Of a stretch of DNA of 7,884 nucleotides, positions 1 through 5,595 are shown piece after piece (position 1 is the stretch's first letter; each line of letters opens with the position of its first letter). The stretch lies in the NCBI GenBank assembly GCA_946040935.1, contig CAMGCN010000038.1, positions 1-7,884 on the forward strand. The letters are read 5' to 3'. This DNA is from an uncultured Clostridia bacterium (GTDB lineage: Bacteria > Bacillota > Clostridia > Oscillospirales > CAG-272). The position numbers were made by a program, and so were the translations under genes. The notes beneath the pieces are model-generated. The model worked only from the letters and a program-made list of their open reading frames with translations, was not told the origin of the DNA and did not search any database.

Positions 1-45
1 GATAGCGTAGCGTCTCGTGGGCTCGGAGATGTGTATAAGAGACAG
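1..45 (+). other. Illumina Nextera i7 adapter remnant (non-genomic)
   Basis: Bases 12-26 are the Nextera read-2 adapter core GTCTCGTGGGCTCGG. Bases 27-45 are the 19-bp Tn5 mosaic end AGATGTGTATAAGAGACAG. Bases 1-3 (GAT) match the end of the P7 primer. Bases 4-11 (AGCGTAGC) fill the 8-base index slot and are the reverse complement of GCTACGCT, which I recall as index N709. The order P7 tail, index, adapter, mosaic end is exactly that of a sequencing library molecule, so this is untrimmed adapter and not a natural transposon end. Genomic sequence begins at 46. Confidence 0.98.
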
Positions 46-258
46 GTCGAATACGACACAGAAAAAGCAACCCTCATAAAAAAATACACAAAGGGCAGTT
101 TCGGTGAAAGCGACGGTTTTGAAGAATCGCTTTATCAAATGCCCTCGGGTGCATATTTCGTATATACAAGCGGAGGGGAAAGCAGTCCCTACCCGGCAGA
201 GGATATCAAAAGACTCGCAAAAACTAAAGTTGATGAATGGCTGTCTGAGCACGAATAA
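46..258 (+). CDS. C-terminal fragment of a small uncharacterised protein
   Basis: The last 70 codons of a gene run in frame from the adapter junction to TAA at 256-258; the true start lies off the contig. A start codon appears at GTG 31, but it is adapter sequence, and the resulting MYKRQ N-terminus is the familiar signature of Nextera contamination. The visible protein has YDTEKA near its start, then ESLYQMPSGAYFVYTSGG, and ends in DEWLSEHE. This layout resembles small hypothetical proteins common in Firmicutes genomes and mobile elements (YDT..A, then E.LY.T..G.YF....GG, then an acidic tail with a conserved Trp). That similarity is from memory, and no function is known to me. It shows no signal peptide, membrane segment or catalytic motif. 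The gene converges on rplL and shares the terminator at 271-309. Confidence 0.7.
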   Translation, partial: VEYDTEKATLIKKYTKGSFGESDGFEESLYQMPSGAYFVYTSGGESSPYPAEDIKRLAKTKVDEWLSEHE

Positions 259-270
259 CTTTTTAATACA

Positions 271-309
271 ACAAAAAAAGGAAACGCGCATCGCGTTTCC
301 TTTTTTGTT
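271..309. terminator. Bidirectional intrinsic terminator
   Basis: GGAAACGCG (280-288) pairs perfectly with CGCGTTTCC (292-300) around a 3-nt loop. An A-run (273-279) precedes the stem and a T-run (301-306) follows it, extending the pairing. Read on the plus strand it ends the partial gene (stop at 258). Read on the minus strand it ends the rplJ-rplL transcript (stop at 324). It lies centrally in a 65-bp gap between convergent genes. Confidence 0.93.
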
Positions 310-323
310 CCGATATGTTATTC

Positions 324-701
324 TTACTTAAGTTCAACAGTTGCGCCGGCAGCCTCGAGCTGTGCCTTGAGAGCTTCAGCGTCATCCTTGCTGACGCCTT
401 CCTTAACTGCCTTAGGAGCTGCCTCAACGAGATCCTTTGCGTCCTTAAGACCGAGGCCTGTAGCCTCACGTACTGCCTTGATAACGTCGAGCTTTTTAGC
501 TCCTGCTTCCTTAAGAACTACGTCGAACTCAGTCTTCTCCTCTTCAGCTGCTGCTGCGGGAGCTGCGCCGCCTGCTACTGCTACGGGAGCCGCTGCAGAT
601 ACGCCGAATTCCTCCTCGAGTGCCTTTACGAGGTCGTTCATCTCGAGTATTGTAAGAGATTTGATTTCTTCAAGAATAGAAAGTGCCTTTTCGCTTGCCA
701 T
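324..701 (-). CDS. rplL: Large-subunit ribosomal protein L7/L12 (bL12)
   Basis: The 125-residue product has the normal bL12 length. It is the mobile stalk protein of the 50S subunit: dimers bind the C-terminal helix of L10 and recruit and stimulate the translational GTPases. The N-terminal dimerisation helices span about residues 1-35. An Ala/Pro/Gly-rich hinge with [17 protein letters not shown] follows (about 36-54), then the globular C-terminal domain with [20 protein letters not shown] and the [12 protein letters not shown] factor-binding helix. The product ends in VELK, as is typical. A GGAGG site (710-714 on the plus strand) lies 8 nt upstream of the ATG. It follows rplJ by 39 nt in the same operon. 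Its lysines are mostly AAG, unlike the AAA-rich neighbours, which fits high expression. It is followed by a terminator and not by rpoB. Confidence 0.98.
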   Translation of the reverse strand: MASEKALSILEEIKSLTILEMNDLVKALEEEFGVSAAAPVAVAGGAAPAAAAEEEKTEFDVVLKEAGAKKLDVIKAVREATGLGLKDAKDLVEAAPKAVKEGVSKDDAEALKAQLEAAGATVELK

Positions 702-740
702 TTTAATATCCTCCGTTAAATAAATGTTCTTGCCGTTAGA

Positions 741-1262
741 TTATTCAGCTGCGGCCTCAGCTGCGGGCTCTGCCGAGCCATCCTTGTCGATAATAGCCTG
801 AAGTACGTAAGCCAAATTGTAAAGAGGAGCCTTTACACTGCCCATGATCTTCGCCACCATCGTTTCCTTAGAAGGAACTTTGGATATTGATACAACTTCG
901 TCGATATCAATAACCCTTCCGTCGATAAATCCGCCTTTGACTTCAAAAGTCTCGATCTTGTCTGCGTATTCACAAAGAACTCTTGCAGGAGCTACCGGAT
1001 CGTCATTGCTGACTGCGAGAGCAGTCATGCCCTCCAAACCGTTGAAATCGTAGCCTGCCTCAGAGCATGCTCTGCTGATAACGGAGTTCTTGTAAACCTT
1101 GTACTCGACGCCTGCCGCACGGAGTGCCGCACGCATCTTGGTATCGTCTTCAACGCTGATACCGGAATAGTTTACGAGAACACCTGCGCTCGCCGCCTTG
1201 ACCTTTTCGGAAAGAGATTCGACAACCGCCTTCTTGGATTCAAGAATTTTTGCACTTGGCAT
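741..1262 (-). CDS. rplJ: Large-subunit ribosomal protein L10 (uL10)
   Basis: The 173-residue product is the base of the ribosomal stalk. It binds 23S rRNA near the L11 region and carries L7/L12 dimers on its C-terminal helix. The start MPSAKILESKK, then VLVNYSGISVEDDTKMRAALRAAGVEYKVYKNS and FEVKGGFIDG, are typical of bacterial L10. The C-terminus ends in an Ala/Glu-rich tail (SAEPAAEAAAE). The ATG at 1262 is chosen because GGAGG (1273-1277 on the plus strand) lies 10 nt upstream. The longer reading from 1298 would translate through that site and adds a 12-residue stretch foreign to the family. In other bacteria L10 (or L10 with L12) binds its own mRNA leader to limit synthesis, and a matching leader precedes this gene. 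Confidence 0.98.
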   Translation of the reverse strand: MPSAKILESKKAVVESLSEKVKAASAGVLVNYSGISVEDDTKMRAALRAAGVEYKVYKNSVISRACSEAGYDFNGLEGMTALAVSNDDPVAPARVLCEYADKIETFEVKGGFIDGRVIDIDEVVSISKVPSKETMVAKIMGSVKAPLYNLAYVLQAIIDKDGSAEPAAEAAAE

Positions 1263-1409
1263 ATTTCTTTCACCTCCGAATGGTTTTCCCAAAAACAAAA
1301 AACTTTCTTCCGGCTACGGCGCACGAAAAGAAAGCTCAAAATCACATATAAGTTTTCTCCTCGGCAGGAAAGCACATGCTTTTACCGTAACCTGCTGTCT
1401 TTGGATTGC
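1263..1409 (-). ncRNA. L10 leader (autoregulatory 5' UTR of rplJ-rplL)
   Basis: The roughly 147-nt leader runs from the predicted start site (near 1409) to the rplJ ATG. Near its 5' end is AAAGACAGCAGG. GCAGG (1391-1395) pairs with CCTGC (1364-1368), enclosing the inner stem AAAGC/GCTTT (1378-1382 with 1369-1373, 4-nt loop) and an asymmetric internal loop TTACGGTA. CCGAGG follows directly. This purine-rich bulged hairpin and the AGACAGCAGG...CCTGCCGAGG pairing match the known L10 leader class, in which the bulge forms a kink-turn-like site for L10/L12. An intrinsic terminator lies downstream, so control is probably by premature termination. The family assignment is from memory; a covariance-model search would settle it. 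Confidence 0.88.
1291..1334 (-). terminator. Attenuator terminator in the L10 leader
   Basis: On the minus strand CTTTCTT (1334-1328) pairs with AAGAAAG (1309-1303), and two possible G-T pairs extend the stem. The tract TTTTTTGTTTTT (1302-1291) follows immediately. The hairpin lies about 28 nt before the rplJ start, so termination here would remove the whole operon transcript. The large loop and A/T-rich stem suggest only a moderately strong terminator, as expected for a regulated one. Confidence 0.8.
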
Positions 1410-1415
1410 CCGAAT

Positions 1416-1444
1416 ATTATATCACCGCGACATATATTTGTCAA
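1416..1444 (-). promoter_or_regulatory. Consensus sigma-A promoter of rplJ-rplL
   Basis: On the minus strand TTGACA (1444-1439) and TATAAT (1421-1416) are both perfect consensus and separated by exactly 17 bp. A TG one base upstream of the -10 (TGATATAAT) makes it an extended -10. Initiation is expected near 1409. The -35 begins only 13 bp past the truB stop codon. Confidence 0.95.
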
Positions 1445-1457
1445 GCACTTTTTGAGA

Positions 1458-2360
1458 TTATTTCAAAACAAACTGTTTTATCGGTTTTATTGCGTTTCCG
1501 TCGGGATATTCCTTAACCTCTCCCACCGCGAAAAAGCCGTCCGCTCCGTACAGACGCACACGTGTGCCGACAGGCAGCGAAAGGGATATTTTTTTAAGAT
1601 AGATTTCAAGTCCCGAACGGGCAAGGCGCTCAAAAAATTCAGGCAGGCGAACCACGGTCAAATCCGAAAAAAGCGATTCTGTCGGCAAAAGGTATGAAAG
1701 ACGCCCGCTCTCATCCGCCGCCTCAAGCTCGGCAAGGGTACATGCGCCCTCGAGCGAAAAGTCGCCGCTTTTTGTTCTCGTAAGCTCGGTCATTACCGCG
1801 CCGCAGCCGAGCGCCCGGCCGATATCCGCGCAAAGGGTGCGGACATATGTACCCGACGAACAGCACACCTTCAGTATGTACTCGTCCCCCTCCCTCTCAA
1901 GTTCGATAGAATAAACGGTGATTCTGCGCAGAGGCCTTTCCACCTCGATATTTTTCCTTGCGAGGTCGACAAGCTTTCTTCCGTTTATCTTTATTGCCGA
2001 ATACATAGGCGGCATTTGGCTTATTTCTCCGACAAATGAAGAGACAACGGCCTTTACCTCCTCCTCTGTCGGAAGCTCTCCTTTGTATTCGGATATTATA
2101 TTACCCGTTATATCCTCGGTGTCGCTTTCAAGTCCGAGCCTCATCCTCGCAACATACTCTTTTTTGTCGCAGGAAAGAAATTCAGCCGCCTTCGCCGCAC
2201 GCCCTACCATGACAACAAGAACTCCCGTTGCAAGAGGATCGAGCGTACCCGTATGCCCAACCCTGCGTAATGAGAAAAGACGGCGCACGCGATTTATCAT
2301 ATCGTGCGACGTTGCACCCTTTTCTTTATTTAAGCACAAAACTCCCGATATTTCGCTCAT
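1458..2360 (-). CDS. truB: tRNA pseudouridine-55 synthase TruB
   Basis: The 300-residue product has the usual TruB length. It isomerises uridine-55 in the T-loop of tRNAs to pseudouridine and also acts as a tRNA-folding chaperone. The catalytic motif GHTGTLDPLATGVL is at about residues 35-48, with Asp41 the expected nucleophile. KEY is at 67-69, PPMYSAIKINGRKL at 117-130 and GTYVR at 170-174. A PUA-like C-terminal region (about 265-300) ends in NAIKPIKQFVLK. The start MSEISGVLCLNKEKG is chosen because family proteins begin there. A reading from 2474 adds an Arg-rich stretch that is only the out-of-frame image of nrnA. The ATG shares one base with the nrnA stop (TAATG), implying translational coupling. 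It is the last gene of rbfA-nrnA-truB, with no terminator after it. Confidence 0.97.
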   Translation of the reverse strand: MSEISGVLCLNKEKGATSHDMINRVRRLFSLRRVGHTGTLDPLATGVLVVMVGRAAKAAEFLSCDKKEYVARMRLGLESDTEDITGNIISEYKGELPTEEEVKAVVSSFVGEISQMPPMYSAIKINGRKLVDLARKNIEVERPLRRITVYSIELEREGDEYILKVCCSSGTYVRTLCADIGRALGCGAVMTELTRTKSGDFSLEGACTLAELEAADESGRLSYLLPTESLFSDLTVVRLPEFFERLARSGLEIYLKKISLSLPVGTRVRLYGADGFFAVGEVKEYPDGNAIKPIKQFVLK

Positions 2361-3313
2361 TATAACGCCTTTTCGCATACAGAGAGCACCATGTTCTCCG
2401 CTTCTTCCGCGCTCGCCGCATAAACGGTACATCCTGCGGCGCGTATATGTCCGCCGCCGCCGAACCGGGCGCACAGCTCCGCACAGTCAATTCCCTCTTT
2501 TGAGCGCATAGACACTCTGAATATATCCTTGGTCTCTCCCTGCTTTATCGCAAAGGCAAGCTGTGTTCCCTCTATAGCACGCAGAAGAGAGGAACATTCT
2601 CCGAGATTTTCGTCTTTCAGAGAGTATTTTTCTTTCATTTCGTTTGTTATCGTAACATAGCGCAGTTTGCCGCCGGCACTGCTCTTCATCGACATATATG
2701 TAAGGCCTGCCGCAAGCGCGTCATTCACGCTTTTGCGCTCTATAAGCGCCTCGGAAATTTCCGCGGCGTCCGCGCCGAGAGAAACGAGCTCTCCCGCTAT
2801 ATCAAAAGTATCCTCCGTTACGTTTGAATATCTGAATCCTCCCGTGTCCGAGACAATCGCCGCGTAAATCAAATTTACGGCTCTGTGTGTGAGCATACCG
2901 CACTCCTTTGCGATATAGAAAACTATCTCACCTGCGGCAGAAGCGGCAGGAATAACAAGCTCGGTTTTTCCAAACGGCTTAGAGACTGCGTGATGGTCGA
3001 TTTTTATATCCGCTCTATCCGCAAAAACGCAAAGAGAACCGAGCTGTTCGGGAGACGCGACATCCACCGTAACTATCGTGTCAACGTCAAAAGGCAGCTC
3101 CCTGTAAACTTTCTCCCCCGAACATAAAAAACCGAGCCGTTCGGGAATCTCATCGTCGCACATAACCTCTGCGCGGGCACCTAATCCCCTTAACACTTCA
3201 CGAAGCGCAAACGCGCTTCCTATCGCGTCGCCGTCAGGGCGTGCGTGACAAAATACAGCCGCGTTTTTTGCTTTTTTCAGCCTGTTTACCGTTTCAGTTA
3301 TTTTCTCTGTCAT
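2360..3313 (-). CDS. nrnA: DHH-family bifunctional oligoribonuclease / pAp phosphatase (NrnA-like)
   Basis: The 317-residue product matches NrnA size. NrnA degrades 2-5-nt RNAs from the 5' end or short end and dephosphorylates 3',5'-pAp, so it clears the last products of RNA decay. The DHH domain shows HARPDGDAIGS (23-33), VDVAS (Asp84), IDHH (105-108) and IVSDTGGFRYSN with Asp156; these Asp/His residues bind two Mn ions. The DHHA1 substrate-binding domain ends in FGGGGHIRAAG (284-294). The set is complete, so it should be active. The ATG at 3313 is chosen because MTEKITETVNRLKKAKN is a family-like N-terminus; the only upstream signal is a weak purine-rich GGTGAGAG. It overlaps the end of rbfA by 20 bp and runs into truB, so all three are probably co-translated. 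Confidence 0.93.
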   Translation of the reverse strand: MTEKITETVNRLKKAKNAAVFCHARPDGDAIGSAFALREVLRGLGARAEVMCDDEIPERLGFLCSGEKVYRELPFDVDTIVTVDVASPEQLGSLCVFADRADIKIDHHAVSKPFGKTELVIPAASAAGEIVFYIAKECGMLTHRAVNLIYAAIVSDTGGFRYSNVTEDTFDIAGELVSLGADAAEISEALIERKSVNDALAAGLTYMSMKSSAGGKLRYVTITNEMKEKYSLKDENLGECSSLLRAIEGTQLAFAIKQGETKDIFRVSMRSKEGIDCAELCARFGGGGHIRAAGCTVYAASAEEAENMVLSVCEKAL

Positions 3314-3662
3314 TACTACTCTCACCGACCTTTTTGAGAAGTTCAGTAATATGCGCGCCGTTTTCGGCGGATTCGTCATGTATAAATGTAAGCTCGGGAG
3401 TTATACGCAGATTCAGCGTATGGGCAAGAGAGCGTCTTATAAAGCCGGAGGCTGATTCAAGTCCCTTCTGAACTTCCTTTATATCCGCGTTTTTGGCTAT
3501 CGCGCTGTAATAAATTTTCGCGTACTTCAAATCCGCCGTTACAAACGACGCGGTGACATTGACAATATTTCTCTGTATTCTCGGGTCTTTAATCTCACGC
3601 AGAATTGAAGAAAGCTCTTTAGTCATCTCCTCGTTGATTCTGCCCTTTCTGTAATTTGCCAT
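3294..3662 (-). CDS. rbfA: 30S ribosome-binding factor RbfA
   Basis: The 122-residue product is a single KH-type domain of normal RbfA length. RbfA binds the neck of the 30S subunit and promotes late 16S rRNA processing, especially in cold. The N-terminus YRKGRINEEMTKELSSIL, then IKDPRIQRNIVNVTASFVTADLKYAKIYYS and RRSLAHTLNLRITPELTFIHDES, match the family throughout, including the DPR and LR.TPEL.F..D signatures. The last 15 or so residues (GESSNDRENN) are a polar tail. AAGGAGA (3669-3675 on the plus strand) lies 6 nt before the ATG. It is the first gene of its operon here, with its own promoter and a divergent nuclease gene upstream. In many Firmicutes it instead follows infB. Confidence 0.97.
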   Translation of the reverse strand: MANYRKGRINEEMTKELSSILREIKDPRIQRNIVNVTASFVTADLKYAKIYYSAIAKNADIKEVQKGLESASGFIRRSLAHTLNLRITPELTFIHDESAENGAHITELLKKVGESSNDRENN

Positions 3663-3698
3663 CTATATTCTCCTTGATTATATTCATCTTTATTATAT

Positions 3699-3727
3699 AT
3701 TCTATCACATTTAATCTTTTCATTCAA
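3699..3727 (-). promoter_or_regulatory. Predicted promoter of rbfA-nrnA-truB
   Basis: On the minus strand TTGAAT (3727-3722), a 17-bp spacer and TAGAAT (3704-3699) form a good sigma-A promoter, with TG placed for an extended -10 (TGATAGAAT). Start near 3692 would leave a short leader of about 30 nt before the rbfA ATG. A TATAAT lies a few bases downstream but is too far from any -35, so it is the less likely -10. Confidence 0.75.
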
Positions 3728-3739
3728 TAGAGAATTGAA
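3723..3739. repeat. Inverted repeat spanning the two divergent -35 boxes
   Basis: TTCAAT (3723-3728) and ATTGAA (3734-3739) are perfect inverted copies around AGAGA. They overlap the -35 hexamers of both divergent promoters. The symmetry may simply be the two -35 elements facing away from each other, or it may be an operator for a dimeric regulator. The sequence alone cannot distinguish these. Confidence 0.6.
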
Positions 3740-3763
3740 AGACGGAGGTTTTTGTGTTACAAT
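3735..3763 (+). promoter_or_regulatory. Predicted promoter of the yhaO-HAD-yhaN operon
   Basis: TTGAAA (3735-3740), a 17-bp spacer and TACAAT (3758-3763) form a good sigma-A promoter, again with an extended -10 (TGTTACAAT). Start near 3770 gives a leader of about 18 nt, just enough for the GGAGG at 3777-3781. Confidence 0.8.
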
Positions 3764-3787
3764 ATAAATATAATTCGGAGGTATTAC

Positions 3788-4918
3788 ATGATACGACTGT
3801 TGCATTGCGCGGATTTGCATATTGATTCCCCCTTTTCCAAATACCCGCCGTCTGTTCGGGAGAAAAAGCGCGAGGATGTCATGTCGTCTTTTCGCGCTAT
3901 GATAGAATATATAATTTCGGAAAAAATCGAAATATGCCTTATTGCAGGCGACCTTTTCGACAGCGAAAATCCCTCGGACGCGTCAAGAAAAGAAGTACGC
4001 GCGGGGTTTGAGCGTGCGTCCGGCTGTCGGTTTTTCATTTCGCCCGGCAATCACGACCCGTACACTGAAAACGGCGTTTACGCAACATTTAACCTGGGCG
4101 AAAACGTGACGGTGTTTAACAGCGAACACATAGCGCGCGTATCCCTCGCTCCGCTTGAAGCGGACATATACGGCTATGCGTTTACATGCCGTACTATGAA
4201 ATCAAACCCTCTGTCCGAGCTTCGCGTAGCAAATAACGGCAGAATCAACATACTCCTCGCACACGGCGATACATCGTCTGCGATTTCCGACTCATGTCCG
4301 ATAAGCACATCCGACATAATGGAGTGCGGCGCCGACTATGTCGCGCTCGGACATCTTCACAACCTACCGGGAATAAACAAAATAAACGAGACATACTACG
4401 GATACTCCGGATGTCTTTGCGGCAGGGATTTCGGAGAATTAGGCGAGAAGGGCGCGTATTTGTGCGAGCTGTCACGGGAAAACGGATTTTTCACCTGCAA
4501 CAGCGTTTTTGTGCCCTTCGGAGTACATAAATATCTTCAGGAAGAGGCGGACATAAGCGGACTTGCCGATGACGAGTCTGTCGCGGAGAGGCTGAATGAA
4601 ATTTCTAAAATAAATCTATGGGCAGAGGACTGCTCTGTCCGTTTCAAGCTCGTCGGCAGGGTAGCAAGCGAATACATTCCCCACAAAAACGCCATTTCCG
4701 CCATGACGCGCGGCTTGCGCGATGTTGAAATCAAAAATGAAACCACACCGGATATAAAGAGCTGTAGATTAGAAAACGATATGACCTTGCGCGGAGAGTT
4801 TTTCCGCATGCTGTTGCCTATGCTCGAATCGGGAACGCCCGAAGAACGTACACGCGCCGCCGCCGCACTGCGGCTCGGCCTGTGCGCGATGGACGGAGGA
4901 AACCTTGATGAAATATGA
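3788..4918 (+). CDS. YhaO-like Mre11/SbcD-family metallophosphoesterase (DNA repair nuclease)
   Basis: The 376-residue product has all calcineurin-like nuclease motifs in order: CADLHIDSPF (Asp9, His11), AGDLFDS (Asp55), PGNHDP (Asn88, His89), LAHGD (His159) and LGHLH (His189, His191). These coordinate two metal ions in Mre11/SbcD-type exonucleases. The N-terminal DLHIDSPF and overall size fit the Firmicutes YhaO branch better than classical SbcD. The C-terminal 150 or so residues are divergent and probably hold the capping and ATPase-binding regions. GGAGG at 3777-3781, 6 nt before ATG 3788, sets the start; a TTG at 3752 lies upstream of the promoter -10 and is rejected. It is first in a three-gene operon whose last gene is a Rad50-like ATPase, the usual partner. 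The nuclease role is inferred from family. Confidence 0.93.
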   Translation: MIRLLHCADLHIDSPFSKYPPSVREKKREDVMSSFRAMIEYIISEKIEICLIAGDLFDSENPSDASRKEVRAGFERASGCRFFISPGNHDPYTENGVYATFNLGENVTVFNSEHIARVSLAPLEADIYGYAFTCRTMKSNPLSELRVANNGRINILLAHGDTSSAISDSCPISTSDIMECGADYVALGHLHNLPGINKINETYYGYSGCLCGRDFGELGEKGAYLCELSRENGFFTCNSVFVPFGVHKYLQEEADISGLADDESVAERLNEISKINLWAEDCSVRFKLVGRVASEYIPHKNAISAMTRGLRDVEIKNETTPDIKSCRLENDMTLRGEFFRMLLPMLESGTPEERTRAAAALRLGLCAMDGGNLDEI

Positions 4919-5594
4919 CATTCTCCTCATTGACGCGGACGACACGCTCTTTGATTTCCGAGCTTGCGAAAAAGAGGCGTTTTACAAAGCTTATACGGAA
5001 AGCGGATACGAATGTAACGACGAGATATATGCCGAATACTCGCAAATTAACCTCTCTATGTGGAAAATGCTCGAGCGCGGCGAGATAGACAAAGCGCGGC
5101 TGAAGGTGGAAAGATTTGAAAAGCTTTTTTCAAATCACGGTATAAAGGGGGACGCGCAGGCGCTGTGCTCACTGTACGGCCGATGCCTTTCCGAATGTCA
5201 CACCCTGATACCGGGAGCGAAAAAATTTTTAGAGCAGGTGAATAAGACCTGCCGTGTGTATATAATAACAAACGGAATCGCCGAAACGCAGGAAAAGCGT
5301 TTTCGCGATTCGGGAATTGACGGGCTCGTTGACGGAGTTTTCATTTCGGAAAAAATCGGCGCAAACAAGCCGAGCGAAGCTTTTTTCAATCATGTGATGA
5401 GTAAAATACCCGACTTTGATATTTCGCGCGCCATAGTTTTCGGCGACAGTCTGACGAGCGATATTAAAGGCGCGGCAAATGCAGGCATAGCAAGCTGTCT
5501 TTTCAACCCCGACGGCAAAGATCTCATCACCGACATACGGCCGACTTTCACCGCCGAAACTTATTGTGATTTTCTAAAAATTATCGGAGAATAA
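4908..5594 (+). CDS. HAD-family hydrolase, YjjG/YfnB-like pyrimidine nucleotidase
   Basis: The 228-residue product is a subfamily-I HAD phosphatase. The nucleophile motif is LIDADDTLFDF (Asp9, general acid Asp11). A helical cap domain covers about residues 18-95. Motif II is IITNG (Thr121), motif III is GANKPS (Lys154) and motif IV is FGDSLTSD (Asp180, Asp185). The DADDTLFDF start, TNGIAETQEKRF segment and ISEKIGANKPS match YjjG/YfnB proteins, which dephosphorylate non-canonical pyrimidine nucleotides and so keep damaged bases out of DNA. Substrate cannot be read from the sequence. ATG 4908 has GGAGGA 7 nt upstream (4895-4900); TTG at 4905 is less suitable. It overlaps the YhaO-like gene by 11 bp and ends 1 bp before the ATPase gene, so its production is tightly tied to both. 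Confidence 0.9.
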   Translation: MKYDILLIDADDTLFDFRACEKEAFYKAYTESGYECNDEIYAEYSQINLSMWKMLERGEIDKARLKVERFEKLFSNHGIKGDAQALCSLYGRCLSECHTLIPGAKKFLEQVNKTCRVYIITNGIAETQEKRFRDSGIDGLVDGVFISEKIGANKPSEAFFNHVMSKIPDFDISRAIVFGDSLTSDIKGAANAGIASCLFNPDGKDLITDIRPTFTAETYCDFLKIIGE

Positions 5595-5595
5595 T

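Noticed and set aside
27..45. Tn5 mosaic end as a natural transposon end
   Set aside because: It is joined to library adapter and index sequence, so it is a sequencing artefact.
315..723. Two long plus-strand reading frames opposite rplL
   Set aside because: They are low-complexity images of the Ala-rich rplL coding strand with no ribosome site.
1263..1298. N-terminal extension of rplJ starting at 1298
   Set aside because: It would translate through the GGAGG site and adds a stretch not found in L10; the ATG at 1262 is well placed.
1172..1375. Small minus-strand ORF across the L10 leader as a leader peptide
   Set aside because: It crosses the attenuator and rplJ start out of frame, and its composition looks non-coding; RNA structure explains the region better.
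2361..2474. Arg-rich N-terminal extension of truB starting at 2474
   Set aside because: It lies wholly inside nrnA in another frame, and the TruB family start fits MSEISG at 2360.
1918..2511. 197-codon plus-strand frame opposite truB/nrnA
   Set aside because: It spans two well-supported minus-strand genes, is rich in Ser/Arg/Thr, and has no recognisable domain or ribosome site.
3314..3379. Longer start for nrnA at 3379
   Set aside because: It extends deep into rbfA and adds residues absent from NrnA; the ATG at 3313 gives the family-like N-terminus.
3752..3787. TTG start for the YhaO-like gene at 3752
   Set aside because: It lies upstream of the promoter -10 and lacks a ribosome site; ATG 3788 has GGAGG 6 nt upstream.
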